NCBI GenBank assembly: GCA_031555735.1 | Contig: JAVBUE010000051.1 | Location: forward strand, 1 to 20,807 | Direction of reading: 5' to 3' | Origin: JAJDIA01 sp031555735 | GTDB lineage: Bacteria; Bacteroidota; Bacteroidia; Bacteroidales; Tannerellaceae | DNA length: 20,807 nt | Part shown: positions 6,914 to 16,863 of the stretch, piece after piece | How the letters are laid out: each line of letters opens with the position of its first letter | Numbering within the stretch: the stretch's first letter is position 1 | Notes under the pieces: model-generated | What the model was told of the DNA's origin: nothing | The model's input: only the letters and a program-made list of their open reading frames with translations | Database searches by the model: none | Position numbers and translations under genes: made by a program

Positions 6914-9900
6914 GGATTGTCTGCTTATTCTTTGGACACAGAATTTTAAGAGTAATGAAAGCAACCTTAATTCTTTTATTAATCGCCGTGCAAATCTCTG
7001 CATCGGATGCTTTCTCCCAGCATGTAAGTCTGAAATTATCTTTGAAAGATGCAACTGTGGAGGAATTGATCTCTGGCATCAGTGAACAAACCGGATACGA
7101 ATTTTCGTATGATGCCAATCTCTTGAACAAGAAGATACATTCCGTATCGGTAAACGCGGAAAATGAATTTATTGAAGTGATTTTGCAACAGGCATTTCAA
7201 CACACAGGTATCAGCTACCGTGTGTTGAACAACCGCGTTTTCCTGAAAGACGAGCAGTTGTCGGCTATTCCCGACGCTGTGGTTTCGGCCCAGCAACAGG
7301 CACGTACGATCTCCGGCGTGGTGGTGGATGAGACAAGTCTGCCCATCATTGGAGCGAATGTGATGGTGAAAGGGACATCGAATGGGACGGTAACCGACCT
7401 GGATGGCAAATTCACCTTGTCGAACGTAGCCGAAGACGCGATCATTGTCGTTACCTATATCGGCTACCTGCCACAGGAAGTGAGCACCTTAAACCGTTCT
7501 TCATTCCAGCTCACCTTACTGGAAGATACCAAAAAACTCGACGAGGTCGTCGTCGTAGGTTATGGCGTACAGAAGAAAACCAACCTCACCGGCTCCGTAT
7601 CCACCGTGAAGTATGACAAAGAACTGGAAAACCGCCCGATCACGAACGCTTCACAAGCGTTGGCCGGACAGGTAACGGGGGTATGGGTAAGCCAGAATTC
7701 GGGACGACCGGGAGATGATGGCGCCACCATCCGTATCCGGGGGTATGGTACGCTGAATAATTCAGACCCCTTGATATTGATTGACGGGATCGAAGGCCGA
7801 ATGTCGGAGCTCAATCCGAATGATATTGAATCGATGACGGTTTTGAAAGATGCCGCTTCTGCCGCCATTTACGGATCGCGGGCGGCAAACGGTGTGATCT
7901 TGATTGAAACGAAGAAAGGAGCAAGTGTAGAAAAGGTTTCGCTGAACTATAATGGATATGTAGGTATCCAGCAACTCGGTCGGCGGTTTGATCTTATCAC
8001 GGACAGCCCTGAATATATGCGTCTGTGGAATACTGCTTTTGTCAATAGCGGAGGCAGCCCGCTGTTTCCGGATAATGTGATCAATGCGTTCGAAACGGGA
8101 AACGACCCGTACAAATATCCGAGCACCAATTATCTCGACGAAGTGTTCCACAGTGCCTTTACTACTCAGCATAACCTGTCGATCAATACCGGTAGTAAAT
8201 CAACAAGCAACTATATTTCGTTGAGTTATCTGGATCAGGATGGAATCTATAAGAACACGTCTTCTAATCGAATCGGTTTGACAATGAACAATTCCACCAT
8301 CGTAAACAAATACATTACAATCGGGGCGCGCGGACGTTTTATGCGGAGTGTGAGAGAAGAACCTTATGATGGTATTGATCGTGTAGTCTATATGATGTCG
8401 AACGGACATCCTTTCTCTACGCCGTACCTGCAGGATGGCAAAACATTTGGTGGCACTCAGGCTCTTTATCTGGACGGAGCGAAAGCCGGTAGTCCCATTG
8501 TGGACACACGTAATCCCTTTCCTGATTTGTATAATGGGCTGAACAAACGCACAAACAACTTCTTCAAAGGAAATGTATTTGCCACGATAAATTTCATGGA
8601 AGGTTTGACGCTTACAGCACAATACAGCGGGCAGTATAACAACAACCTCCGCGATCGTTACAACCAGATGAATTTCTGTTATACAGATCTCGAAGGCAGT
8701 AATAAGTCGAAACCCCTCGATTATCCTTCCACATTGAATATCCTGCGTTATCAGACAGACGAATACTACTCTACTTTCTTCACCAACCTGAACTTCAACA
8801 GGACTTTTAAAGAAATACATGAAATATCAGGGGTAGTGGGGCTGCAAATGGAAGATTTGTCGTACAAATATGTGGAAGCACAAAAATCAGACCCTCCCAA
8901 AGAAACGCTACACCAGGTATCATCCGGCACATCCAACGCAATTGCCAACGGAAATAACTACAAACTGCGAATGCTCTCGTATTTCGGACGTGTCAACTAT
9001 GCGTTAATGAGCAAATACCTGTTTGAAGTGAATGTGCGTGCCGACGGTTCGTCCCGTTTTGCCGATGGTAACCGATGGGGATATTTCCCTTCATTCTCTG
9101 CGGCCTGGCGATTGGGCGAAGAGTCGTTTGTCAAAGATCTCGGTCTCTTTGACAACCTGAAACTGCGGGCATCCTGGGGTAAACTGGGTAACCAGAACCT
9201 GGGCAGCGGTAGCAATGCTGATTATTTCCCCTATCTGACCATTATTACGCAAAACTATGCCACCAGCTACAATTATGCCAACCAACTGGCGCCGGGTGCG
9301 GCCATTACGCAATTGGTAGATCCGAATATCACCTGGGAAACAACCACCACAACCGATATAGGGCTTGATGTAGGATTCCTGAATAATCGTTTGGCATTTG
9401 AAATGGACTATTTCAATCGGGAAACCAGTGATATTATCGTCCGGTTACCTATTCCATCCGTGCTGGGCAATGTGACGGCTCCCTATGAGAATGTAGGTAA
9501 AATGAGGAATACCGGTTTTGAGATCAATGCCAAATGGCAGGATCGAGACCCGGCTTCCGGTTTTACATACAGTATTGGCGCTAATTTTACCGTGCTGGAT
9601 AATGAGGTGACTAAATTCCAGGGAGGAAAATCACCGGATCAACTTTACCTTATCCGGGAAGGATATTCGTATAAGACGTTGTATGGATTTATTGCAGAAG
9701 GTGTTTACCAGAGCAATTCGGAAGCTTCACAGCATATGGCGAACAATGGCTATATACCTGTAGCTGGAGACTTGAAGTATGAGGATGTCAATGGCGATGG
9801 CAGGTTGGACTATCGGGATAAACAGGAAATGGGCAATACCATTCCGAAGTACACCTTCGGCCTGACCGGTAATTTCTCCTGGAAAGGATTCGATCTGAGC

Positions 9901-10326
9901 TTCCTTTTCTCCGGTGTGGCTGGTGTAAACGGATATCTCCAGAATGCCTGGACAGAACCGTTGGGTATATCCGGGGGAACAATCACCACCAGATGGCGGG
10001 ATGCCTGGACACCCGAGAATCCTTCCACCGAACTACCACGTATCGTGGTGAATGATACCTGGAACCGTCAACAATCTTCTTTTTGGGTGGCAGATATGTC
10101 ATTCCTTAAGCTAAAAAACCTGCAAATGGGATATACAGTCCCGAAAAAAATAGCAGGAAAGCTGGCGATGCAGAATCTCTATCTTTATGTAAACGGCTCG
10201 GAATTGTTTACAATTGCCAGCAGCAATTATGAAGGATTTGACCCGGAACGCGACACGTTCAATAACGGCTATAATCCTTATCCAGTCCCCCGCGTGTTTA
10301 CCTTCGGTGTGAATGTAACTTTCTGA
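6889..10326 (+). CDS. susC-like: SusC/RagA family TonB-dependent outer membrane receptor with STN domain
   Basis: The protein has 1145 residues from this start. A later ATG at 6955 gives 1123 residues beginning MKATLILLLIAVQISASDAFSQ, a clean signal peptide, and may be the true start. The STN signalling domain follows at about residues 44-106 (VSLKLSLKDATVEELISGI onward). Next is a carboxypeptidase-regulatory-like domain at about 138-212 (ISGVVVDETSLPIIGANV through GKFTLSNV). The conserved DEVVVVGYG segment is near 218, then the plug with IRIRGYGTLNNSDPLILIDGI, and a long beta-barrel ending in FGVNVTF with a terminal aromatic residue. It forms the outer membrane channel gated by the SusD partner 25 bp downstream. 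The STN domain ties it to the FecR/sigma pair upstream. The ligand is not predictable from sequence; a glycoside or glycan is suggested by downstream genes. Confidence 0.96.
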   Translation: MYEYFNNQRIVCLFFGHRILRVMKATLILLLIAVQISASDAFSQHVSLKLSLKDATVEELISGISEQTGYEFSYDANLLNKKIHSVSVNAENEFIEVILQQAFQHTGISYRVLNNRVFLKDEQLSAIPDAVVSAQQQARTISGVVVDETSLPIIGANVMVKGTSNGTVTDLDGKFTLSNVAEDAIIVVTYIGYLPQEVSTLNRSSFQLTLLEDTKKLDEVVVVGYGVQKKTNLTGSVSTVKYDKELENRPITNASQALAGQVTGVWVSQNSGRPGDDGATIRIRGYGTLNNSDPLILIDGIEGRMSELNPNDIESMTVLKDAASAAIYGSRAANGVILIETKKGASVEKVSLNYNGYVGIQQLGRRFDLITDSPEYMRLWNTAFVNSGGSPLFPDNVINAFETGNDPYKYPSTNYLDEVFHSAFTTQHNLSINTGSKSTSNYISLSYLDQDGIYKNTSSNRIGLTMNNSTIVNKYITIGARGRFMRSVREEPYDGIDRVVYMMSNGHPFSTPYLQDGKTFGGTQALYLDGAKAGSPIVDTRNPFPDLYNGLNKRTNNFFKGNVFATINFMEGLTLTAQYSGQYNNNLRDRYNQMNFCYTDLEGSNKSKPLDYPSTLNILRYQTDEYYSTFFTNLNFNRTFKEIHEISGVVGLQMEDLSYKYVEAQKSDPPKETLHQVSSGTSNAIANGNNYKLRMLSYFGRVNYALMSKYLFEVNVRADGSSRFADGNRWGYFPSFSAAWRLGEESFVKDLGLFDNLKLRASWGKLGNQNLGSGSNADYFPYLTIITQNYATSYNYANQLAPGAAITQLVDPNITWETTTTTDIGLDVGFLNNRLAFEMDYFNRETSDIIVRLPIPSVLGNVTAPYENVGKMRNTGFEINAKWQDRDPASGFTYSIGANFTVLDNEVTKFQGGKSPDQLYLIREGYSYKTLYGFIAEGVYQSNSEASQHMANNGYIPVAGDLKYEDVNGDGRLDYRDKQEMGNTIPKYTFGLTGNFSWKGFDLSFLFSGVAGVNGYLQNAWTEPLGISGGTITTRWRDAWTPENPSTELPRIVVNDTWNRQQSSFWVADMSFLKLKNLQMGYTVPKKIAGKLAMQNLYLYVNGSELFTIASSNYEGFDPERDTFNNGYNPYPVPRVFTFGVNVTF

Positions 10327-10351
10327 TGTTTAACGATTACAAATCAACGAT

Positions 10352-11878
10352 ATGAAAAAGATATGTATGCTTATGCTTTCGCTGACCGTATGGTTCAGTT
10401 CCTGCGAAAGTTACCTGGATATAACTCCCGACGACCAGATTACCAGTGCCACATTCTGGCAATCGAAAGAAGATGCGACATTAGCCCTGAACGGGGTGTA
10501 TAATGTGTTGCGGAATAACTATGTATATGGATATGGCGGCGGTTACGACGCCTGTACACCCAATGCCTATCAGTGGGCACACTGGGAAGGACAGCAGATG
10601 CAGGTAGGTGCCGGCCAGATCTTCTCCGGATCGGGTGCGATTGTAAGCGAGCGCTGGAAACAGTGTTACACGGGCATCAACCGGGCCAATTACTTCCTGG
10701 AAAACATCGACGATACACCGGGAATGACCGACGCAGACAAGACGGCCTATAAAGCGGAAGTCCTATTCCTGAGAGGGGTATTCTACGATCTGTTGGCAAA
10801 ATCCTATGGCGGAGTACCTATCGTGTTGAAGACGATGACAACAGAAGAATCCCGGAATGTGACCCGTGCCAGTGAAGCCGATGTGTGGGCGCAGATCCAT
10901 GCCGACTACGACGAAGCCATCAAATCCCTCCCAAAAGACGCCGCAGCCGGTAAGGCAACTGTAGGTGCAGCCTGGGGTATGAAAATGAAGGCGTATCTGT
11001 ATAATTCGCAATGGGATAAAGTACTCGAATGTTGCAATAAGATTGATGAGTTGGGTAAATATTCACTTTATCCGTCGTATTATGGCTTGTTCCAGTTTGA
11101 AAACGAAGGCAACAGTGAAACCCTTTTCGCCCTCAGCTTCATGGCTGGCCCCTATACGCAGGGAAGCGTATTCGACCGTTACTGGCAACCGCAGAACCTG
11201 AAATACGGTATCGACGGATCCAACTCTACCGCCCCGATGCAGCATCTGGTGGATGCCTATGAAACCATCGATGGTTCTCCGGTTGACAAGGACGATCCCT
11301 ACAAGAACCGCGATCCGAGGCTGGATTTCACGATCCTGCGTCCGGGCGCTTATTTCCAGGGACAATTGTATCCGGTGGAGATCAAGAACCATACCGGACA
11401 GAAGGTGGGTTTCGCCATCCGTAAATACACCATTGAAACGATGCAGGTAAAGGGGAACGAATCACCGCTCGATTTCATGATCCTGCGGTATGGCGATGTG
11501 CTGCTGTGCCGTGCCGAAGCGATGATCGAACTGAATCAGAACATCAACGGGGCGATCGATATCATCAACCGGATCCGTACCGAACGTACCGATGTGAAGA
11601 TCACTACCATCAGCAAAGGGCTGTCGCAAGCCGAAGCCCGCAAGGTGCTGCGTAAGGAGCGTCGTATCGAACTGGCACTGGAAGGACAGTACTGGGACGA
11701 CATCAAGCGCTGGAAAGCCGGTCCGGAAATCTACCCCGTCGAAGTGCGTGGCGCCCTGGGTGAACTCATCCAGGTGAAATTCCCCGACGGTTATAAGGTA
11801 GAAAAGGACAATTACCTGCCGATTCCCGACAGTGAAATCTCCCTGAATCCTAATCTCACACAAAATACGGGGTATTGA
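10352..11878 (+). CDS. susD-like: SusD/RagB family outer membrane nutrient-binding lipoprotein
   Basis: The protein has 508 residues. The signal peptide ends in FSSC with the candidate lipidated Cys at 18, followed by the typical ESYLDITPDDQITSATFW. Family hallmarks are present: the TPR-like helical core (GINRANYFLENID, AEVLFLRGVFYDLLAKSYGGVPIV), the C-terminal LLCRAEAMIELNQ...AIDIINRIRTER, and LRKERRIELALEGQYWDDIKRWK. It ends in LPIPDSEISLNPNLTQNTGY, the usual SusD tail. It caps the SusC channel on the cell surface and helps capture the ligand. It is co-transcribed with susC and followed by a terminator. Confidence 0.96.
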   Translation: MKKICMLMLSLTVWFSSCESYLDITPDDQITSATFWQSKEDATLALNGVYNVLRNNYVYGYGGGYDACTPNAYQWAHWEGQQMQVGAGQIFSGSGAIVSERWKQCYTGINRANYFLENIDDTPGMTDADKTAYKAEVLFLRGVFYDLLAKSYGGVPIVLKTMTTEESRNVTRASEADVWAQIHADYDEAIKSLPKDAAAGKATVGAAWGMKMKAYLYNSQWDKVLECCNKIDELGKYSLYPSYYGLFQFENEGNSETLFALSFMAGPYTQGSVFDRYWQPQNLKYGIDGSNSTAPMQHLVDAYETIDGSPVDKDDPYKNRDPRLDFTILRPGAYFQGQLYPVEIKNHTGQKVGFAIRKYTIETMQVKGNESPLDFMILRYGDVLLCRAEAMIELNQNINGAIDIINRIRTERTDVKITTISKGLSQAEARKVLRKERRIELALEGQYWDDIKRWKAGPEIYPVEVRGALGELIQVKFPDGYKVEKDNYLPIPDSEISLNPNLTQNTGY

Positions 11879-11921
11879 TCATACTCCCTATTTCATGGTG
11901 TAGTCCATCAGACAATTGAAC

Positions 11922-11959
11922 AACGTTGCCTGTATCCCCATGCAGGCAACGTTTGTTTT
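11922..11959 (+). terminator. Rho-independent terminator after susD
   Basis: A perfect 11-bp stem (11922-11932 AACGTTGCCTG with 11943-11953 CAGGCAACGTT) runs into a T-rich tract (TTTGTTTT). It lies 43 bp after the susD stop and separates the uptake genes from the oxidoreductase operon. Confidence 0.88.
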
Positions 11960-12034
11960 AGGAATATCTGTGAAATGACGGGGATCGAAGTGATATTTAT
12001 CGGAAAAAGATCCATGATTCTGCCGGGTATTCTT

Positions 12035-12042
12035 TATATTTG
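12035..12042 (+). promoter_or_regulatory. Candidate -7 box for the oxidoreductase-DUF1080 operon
   Basis: TATATTTG matches TAnnTTTG and lies 51 bp ahead of the start codon, downstream of the susD terminator. The -33 region has only a poor match. If real, it means the enzyme genes are transcribed separately from susCD and need not share the ECF sigma control. Confidence 0.45.
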
Positions 12043-12093
12043 TCCGGTTTATCAAAGAGTGTATAAACGATTATTAAACATATAATTAGTACT

Positions 12094-13350
12094 ATGAAGA
12101 CAAACAGAAGAAACTTCCTGAAGACACTTGGAGGGATCGCGGCGTTCAGCATTGTGCCGCGAAACGTCCTGGGCAATGGATACATTGCGCCGAGTGATCA
12201 GCTGACGAAGGGTATTATCGGTACAGGAGGCATGGGACGCGGACACGTGAACTATGCCGGGACACGCCTGGTGGCTGTCTGCGATGTGGATAAGAAACAC
12301 CTCGAGCTGGGTAAACAATTAGTAAAAGAGAAGATTGCCGCGTATCATGATTTCCGCGAACTGATCCTCGATCCGAATGTGGACATCGTACACATCGCCA
12401 CGCCGCCGCACTGGCATGGGATCATGTCGGTGGAAGCCGCCAAAGCGGGGAAAGACATCTGGTGTGAGAAGCCGATGACCCGTACGATCGGCGAAGGTAA
12501 GCGGGTAATGGAAGCCGTAAAGCAGTACGGACGTATGTTCCGTCTGAATACATGGTTTCGCTTTACCGATACCTTCTATGGCCTGGGCACACCCGTGAAG
12601 CCGCTGAAAAAACTCGTGCAGAGCGGTATGCTCGGCTGGCCGCTGAAGGTGACGATCAGCAAGCACACCGGCTTCGACTGGAAATTCTACTGGGTGGGGA
12701 AAGAATACCTCGAACCGCAGACCGTACCGGCCGAGCTGGATTACGATTTCTGGTTAGGCCCGGCTCCTTACCGCCCGTACAACCTCCACCGTACACACCA
12801 GACCTTCCGCGGATACTGGGATTACGACGGCGGCGGATTGGGCGACATGGGGCAGCACTACATCGACCCCGTCCAGTATATCCTCGGCAAAGACCATACC
12901 AGCCCCGTAAAGGTGGAGGTTGATGCCCCGCAACAACACCCCGATGCGGTAGGCACCTGGCGTTCGATCACCTATACGTATGAAGACGGTTGCCAGATCG
13001 TGCTCTGGGGAGGCGACTACGGCAACCCGGACACCCCGTATATCTCCGGACCGAACGGCAATGTGTATAAAAACTTTGTGTGCGATATCCCCAACTGGGA
13101 AAAGAAACTGGCTGAGTTCCCCGAACCCGAGCCACAAGTGACCGACTTCCTCGAATGTGTACGTACCCGGCAACCGTTCGGGTTGAACGAACGCAACGGA
13201 TTCCGTTCGGCTACCGTGGTGAATATGGGCGCCGTGGCGCTTCGCCTGAACCGGACGTTGCACTTCGACCCCGTCAATCTCGCGTTTATCAATGACGAGG
13301 CGGCCAACCGCCTGATCGACCAACCGATGCGTGCTCCGTGGACCATCTGA
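12094..13350 (+). CDS. Exported Gfo/Idh/MocA family NAD(P)-dependent oxidoreductase
   Basis: The protein has 418 residues. It starts with a twin-arginine-like signal (RRNFLKTLGG, residues 5-14, then IAAFSIVPRNVLG), so it is likely exported folded with its cofactor. The Rossmann fold begins at GIIGTGGMGRGH (glycine loop 43-50). The family EKP motif is CEKPMTR (K126), and the C-terminal domain carries GGGLGDMGQHYID with D251 and H255 at the usual catalytic positions. All key residues are intact. Members oxidise or reduce sugar hydroxyls, and some from gut Bacteroidetes act on the 3-position of glycosides together with DUF1080 proteins. The DUF1080 gene starts 40 bp downstream, making that role plausible here. 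The substrate is inferred, not shown. Confidence 0.93.
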   Translation: MKTNRRNFLKTLGGIAAFSIVPRNVLGNGYIAPSDQLTKGIIGTGGMGRGHVNYAGTRLVAVCDVDKKHLELGKQLVKEKIAAYHDFRELILDPNVDIVHIATPPHWHGIMSVEAAKAGKDIWCEKPMTRTIGEGKRVMEAVKQYGRMFRLNTWFRFTDTFYGLGTPVKPLKKLVQSGMLGWPLKVTISKHTGFDWKFYWVGKEYLEPQTVPAELDYDFWLGPAPYRPYNLHRTHQTFRGYWDYDGGGLGDMGQHYIDPVQYILGKDHTSPVKVEVDAPQQHPDAVGTWRSITYTYEDGCQIVLWGGDYGNPDTPYISGPNGNVYKNFVCDIPNWEKKLAEFPEPEPQVTDFLECVRTRQPFGLNERNGFRSATVVNMGAVALRLNRTLHFDPVNLAFINDEAANRLIDQPMRAPWTI

Positions 13351-13390
13351 TAAAAAGGTAACAATTGAACAATCACTAAACAATGCAATT

Positions 13391-16300
13391 ATGAGGAAGA
13401 TATATATATTGTTAGCCGGAGCGCTCCTGATGGGTAACGTGCTGATGGCACAGTCGCCCGCAAACCGTACGGCAAAAACGATTGCCGCGGATGTGCTCGC
13501 ACAGATGCCCGCCGATAAACAACAGAAATACGATCAGATGATCGGCGACCTGGCGTCGTCGGGCGAAGCGGGCATACTCACGATCGTCAACCTGATCAAT
13601 GCCCCCGGTAAAGGATCGAACGCACAGACGGATTATGCCCTCAGCGGACTAACCCATTATGTGATGGCGAAAGGACAGGAAAGCGCCCGCCTGACGGTAG
13701 CGAAGGCTTACCTGAAAGCGTTGGAACAAGTGTCCGAACGCGAAACGAAAGCATTCCTGATCCGTGAACTGCAGATCTGCGGACAAGACGAATGTGTGGA
13801 TGCACTGGCAGCATACCTGAATAAGGAAGACCTCAGCGGTCCCGCTGCCCGCGCCCTGTCGGCAATCAACACCGAGAATGCGAAGAATGCCCTGCAAGCC
13901 GCCCTGCTGAACAAAGCGGGAACGCCGAAAACACAGCGGGACGTGATACTCGCCATCGGCCAGGCCGGTATGAAAGTAAACGAGAAACTGATCGCCGGAT
14001 TGGCGGAGAGCGGAGATGAACAGACGAAGAAGGTGGCTTATTACACCCTCAGCCGGATCGGTTCGGCACAGTCGTTCAGTCCGTTGGCTGCCGCCGCCGC
14101 TGCCGCCGGTTATAAGATGGAACCGACGGGCGCCAACGACGCCTACATCCTCCTGATCAAAAACGTAGCCGGGCAAGGCGACCGCAAAGCGGCGGAAAAA
14201 GCGGCAAGTGACCTGCTGAAAGCCGCTACCAAAGCCGGACAGACCCATACGCGTGATGCTGCCCTCGAGATCCTGTTCGCTACGGGCGACAACCCGTCCA
14301 AACTGCTTCTTACCGCCCTGAAAGATGGGAATAAGGAATACCGGAACGCGGCGTTGGACTTCGCTTCGGCCTATGCCACGGCTCCCCTGTATGTGGAAGT
14401 GCTGAAAATGATGCCGAAAGCAAAAGCCGACACGAAGGTGGATATCCTCAACTGGATCGGCCGCGAAAGCACCTGCCCGGAAAAGAACCCGGTGATCAAA
14501 GGTCTCGAAATCCGTTTCGACCTGCCCGGAAAACAACTGATCCTTGACCAGTTGAAAGATCCCGCCTTTGAAGTGAAACAGGCAGCCGCCTGGGCGCTGG
14601 TGAAGATTGGCGATACAAGCATGATCCCGGCATTGGCCGAACTGCTGGTAAGCAAAGAAGAACCGGTGATCGGATTGGGAAAGGAAACGCTGGCGGCTTT
14701 CAAGGGCGACATCACCCCGTCGGTTGTCCGTGTGATTCCCGCGGCAGTGTCCGACGGAAAAGTCGCCGCCCTGCAACTCTTAGCCTTGCGCAAAGCGGAT
14801 GCGACGGTGAATACGGTGCTCGAACAGATCAAGGCAGGTTCTCCCGATGTAAAGACAGCGGCCTATACCGCATTGAAAGATGTAGTGGGTGAAAAAGACT
14901 TCACGCTCCTGTGCGGGATGCTTGAATCGGCAGCCCCCGCAACGGTTCCTCCCCTGCAGCAGGCTGTGATCGCATCGATCGCGCAGCAGTCGCCTTCCGC
15001 ACAGTATGCCACGGTGAGCAGCCGTATGGTACAAGCCGGTGAAAGCCGGAAACACCTGTATTATGTAGTACTCTCGGCTACGGGAGCGAAAGAGGCGTTG
15101 CCGGAGATCGTGAACGGATTCAAAAACGGCCGGGGCGCTGCCAGGGATGCCGCTTTCGAGGCGATCTACAACTGGAAAGGACGTGAGGCGGCCGACGAGC
15201 TGTATGCCGTATGCACGGATCCTGCCGGCGCCGCTTACTTCGAACGCGCGCTGAATGCCTATATCCGCTTGGTTTCTTTGCCCGAATTATCGGCGGAAAA
15301 CCGTACCATCTTCCTGCGTAAAGCCATGGAGATCGCAAAAACCAACGAGCAGAAGAATACCATCCTGCGCCGTCTCCAGCAGGCGGGCACCTTCCAGGCG
15401 ATGGTGTATGCCGGTGGTTTCCTGGATGAGAAACCCATCCAGCAGGCAGCCGCCAATGCAGTGATGAATATCTCCGCCAACCACCCTGAATATACGGGAC
15501 AGATCGTGCGCGACCTGCTGAATAAGGTCATGCAGGTGCTGGACAATCCCGATGCGGGCTATCAGAAAGAAGCGATCCGCAAACAACTGGGTGAGATGCC
15601 GGCGGGCGACGGGTATGTGTCGATGTTCAACGGCAAAGACCTCACCGGATGGAAAGGGCTGGTGGAAAACCCGATCAAACGGGCAGCCATGAAACCGGCC
15701 GACCTGACAAAAGCGCAGGTGAAAGCCGACGAGAATATGCGTCGCGACTGGAAGGTGGAAGAGGGTTGCCTCGTCTTCGACGGCAAGGGATATGATAACC
15801 TCTGTACCGTCAAGCAGTATGGCGACTTTGAAATGTATGTGGACTGGTTGCTCGATCCGTCGGGCAAGGAAGCGGATGCGGGGATCTATCTCCGCGGCAC
15901 GCCGCAGGTGCAGATGTGGGATACGGCACGGGTGAAGTCGGGCGCTCAGGTGGGTTCGGGCGGTTTGTATAACAACCAGACCAATCCGAGCAAACCGCTG
16001 AAGGTAGCTGATAACCGCCTGGGCGAATGGAATACCATGTACATCAAGATGGTGGGCGACAGGGTAACGGTGATCCTCAACGGCGAACTGGTAACCGACA
16101 ACGTGATCCTCGAAAACTACTGGGACCGCAAACTTCCGATCTTCCCCACCGAACAGATCGAACTACAGGCACATGGCAGCAAGGTGTATTACCGCGACTT
16201 GTATGTCCGCGAACTGCCCCGCAAAGAGCCGTTCAAACTGTCGGCCGAAGAAGTGAAGGAAGGCTATAAGGTGCTTTTCGACGGCACCAATATGCACGAA

Positions 16301-16837
16301 TGGACGGGTAACACCAGGGATTATACCTTGCAGGACGGTACCATCACCCTCATTCCCAGCAAGGGATCGGGTGGCAATCTTTACACAAAGAAGGAGTATG
16401 CAAACTTCGTTTTCCGTTTTGAATTCCAGTTGACACCGGCCGCCAACAACGGCCTGGGCATCCGTACCCCGATGGAAGGGGATGCAGCCTATGTGGGCAT
16501 GGAGTTGCAGATCCTCGACAACGAACATCCGGTGTATAAAGACTTGCAGAAATACCAGTACCACGGTTCGGTGTATGGGGTGATCGCCTCCAAACGCGGG
16601 TTCCTCAAACCGGTGGGTGAGTGGAACTACGAAGAAGTGGTGGTCAATGGCGACAACATCAAGATCACGCTCAATGGTGAAGTCATCCTCGACGGGAATA
16701 TCCGCGAAGCGGCCAAGAACGGCACCATCGACGGCAAACAGCATCCGGGTCTCTTCAACAAGACCGGACACATCGCTTTCCTGGGCCATGGCTCGGAAGT
16801 AAAATTCCGCGACATCCGCATCAAAGAACTGAAATAA
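13391..16837 (+). CDS. Exported HEAT-repeat protein with two DUF1080 (3-keto-disaccharide hydrolase) domains
   Basis: The protein has 1148 residues from the ATG at 13391, where a clear signal peptide begins (MRKIYILLAGALLMGNVLMAQS). The longer open frame from 13331 overlaps the end of the upstream gene and adds no recognisable sequence. Residues about 30-735 are repetitive and alpha-helical, with HEAT-like units (for example FEVKQAAAWALVKIGDTSMIPALAELL). A first DUF1080 domain covers about 740-945 (SMFNGKDLTGWKGL, then DAGIYLRG...VQMWD, WNTMYIKMVGDRVTVILNGELV, ending IELQAHGSKVYYRDLYVREL). A second covers about 947-1148 (VLFDGTNMHEWTG, NNGLGIRTP...MELQILDN, ending IAFLGHGSEVKFRDIRIKEL). DUF1080 (PF06439) folds as a concanavalin-like jelly roll and has been linked to cleavage of 3-keto-glycosides. 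The partner oxidoreductase lies immediately upstream and a terminator follows. Confidence 0.9.
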   Translation: MRKIYILLAGALLMGNVLMAQSPANRTAKTIAADVLAQMPADKQQKYDQMIGDLASSGEAGILTIVNLINAPGKGSNAQTDYALSGLTHYVMAKGQESARLTVAKAYLKALEQVSERETKAFLIRELQICGQDECVDALAAYLNKEDLSGPAARALSAINTENAKNALQAALLNKAGTPKTQRDVILAIGQAGMKVNEKLIAGLAESGDEQTKKVAYYTLSRIGSAQSFSPLAAAAAAAGYKMEPTGANDAYILLIKNVAGQGDRKAAEKAASDLLKAATKAGQTHTRDAALEILFATGDNPSKLLLTALKDGNKEYRNAALDFASAYATAPLYVEVLKMMPKAKADTKVDILNWIGRESTCPEKNPVIKGLEIRFDLPGKQLILDQLKDPAFEVKQAAAWALVKIGDTSMIPALAELLVSKEEPVIGLGKETLAAFKGDITPSVVRVIPAAVSDGKVAALQLLALRKADATVNTVLEQIKAGSPDVKTAAYTALKDVVGEKDFTLLCGMLESAAPATVPPLQQAVIASIAQQSPSAQYATVSSRMVQAGESRKHLYYVVLSATGAKEALPEIVNGFKNGRGAARDAAFEAIYNWKGREAADELYAVCTDPAGAAYFERALNAYIRLVSLPELSAENRTIFLRKAMEIAKTNEQKNTILRRLQQAGTFQAMVYAGGFLDEKPIQQAAANAVMNISANHPEYTGQIVRDLLNKVMQVLDNPDAGYQKEAIRKQLGEMPAGDGYVSMFNGKDLTGWKGLVENPIKRAAMKPADLTKAQVKADENMRRDWKVEEGCLVFDGKGYDNLCTVKQYGDFEMYVDWLLDPSGKEADAGIYLRGTPQVQMWDTARVKSGAQVGSGGLYNNQTNPSKPLKVADNRLGEWNTMYIKMVGDRVTVILNGELVTDNVILENYWDRKLPIFPTEQIELQAHGSKVYYRDLYVRELPRKEPFKLSAEEVKEGYKVLFDGTNMHEWTGNTRDYTLQDGTITLIPSKGSGGNLYTKKEYANFVFRFEFQLTPAANNGLGIRTPMEGDAAYVGMELQILDNEHPVYKDLQKYQYHGSVYGVIASKRGFLKPVGEWNYEEVVVNGDNIKITLNGEVILDGNIREAAKNGTIDGKQHPGLFNKTGHIAFLGHGSEVKFRDIRIKELK

Positions 16838-16863
16838 ACGATACCGGTTGATATCCGATGATA

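Noticed and set aside
13649..14776. 375-codon minus-strand frame opposite the DUF1080 gene
   Set aside because: It is antisense to the HEAT-repeat region and its composition is typical of a reverse-strand shadow (rich in His, Arg and Phe).
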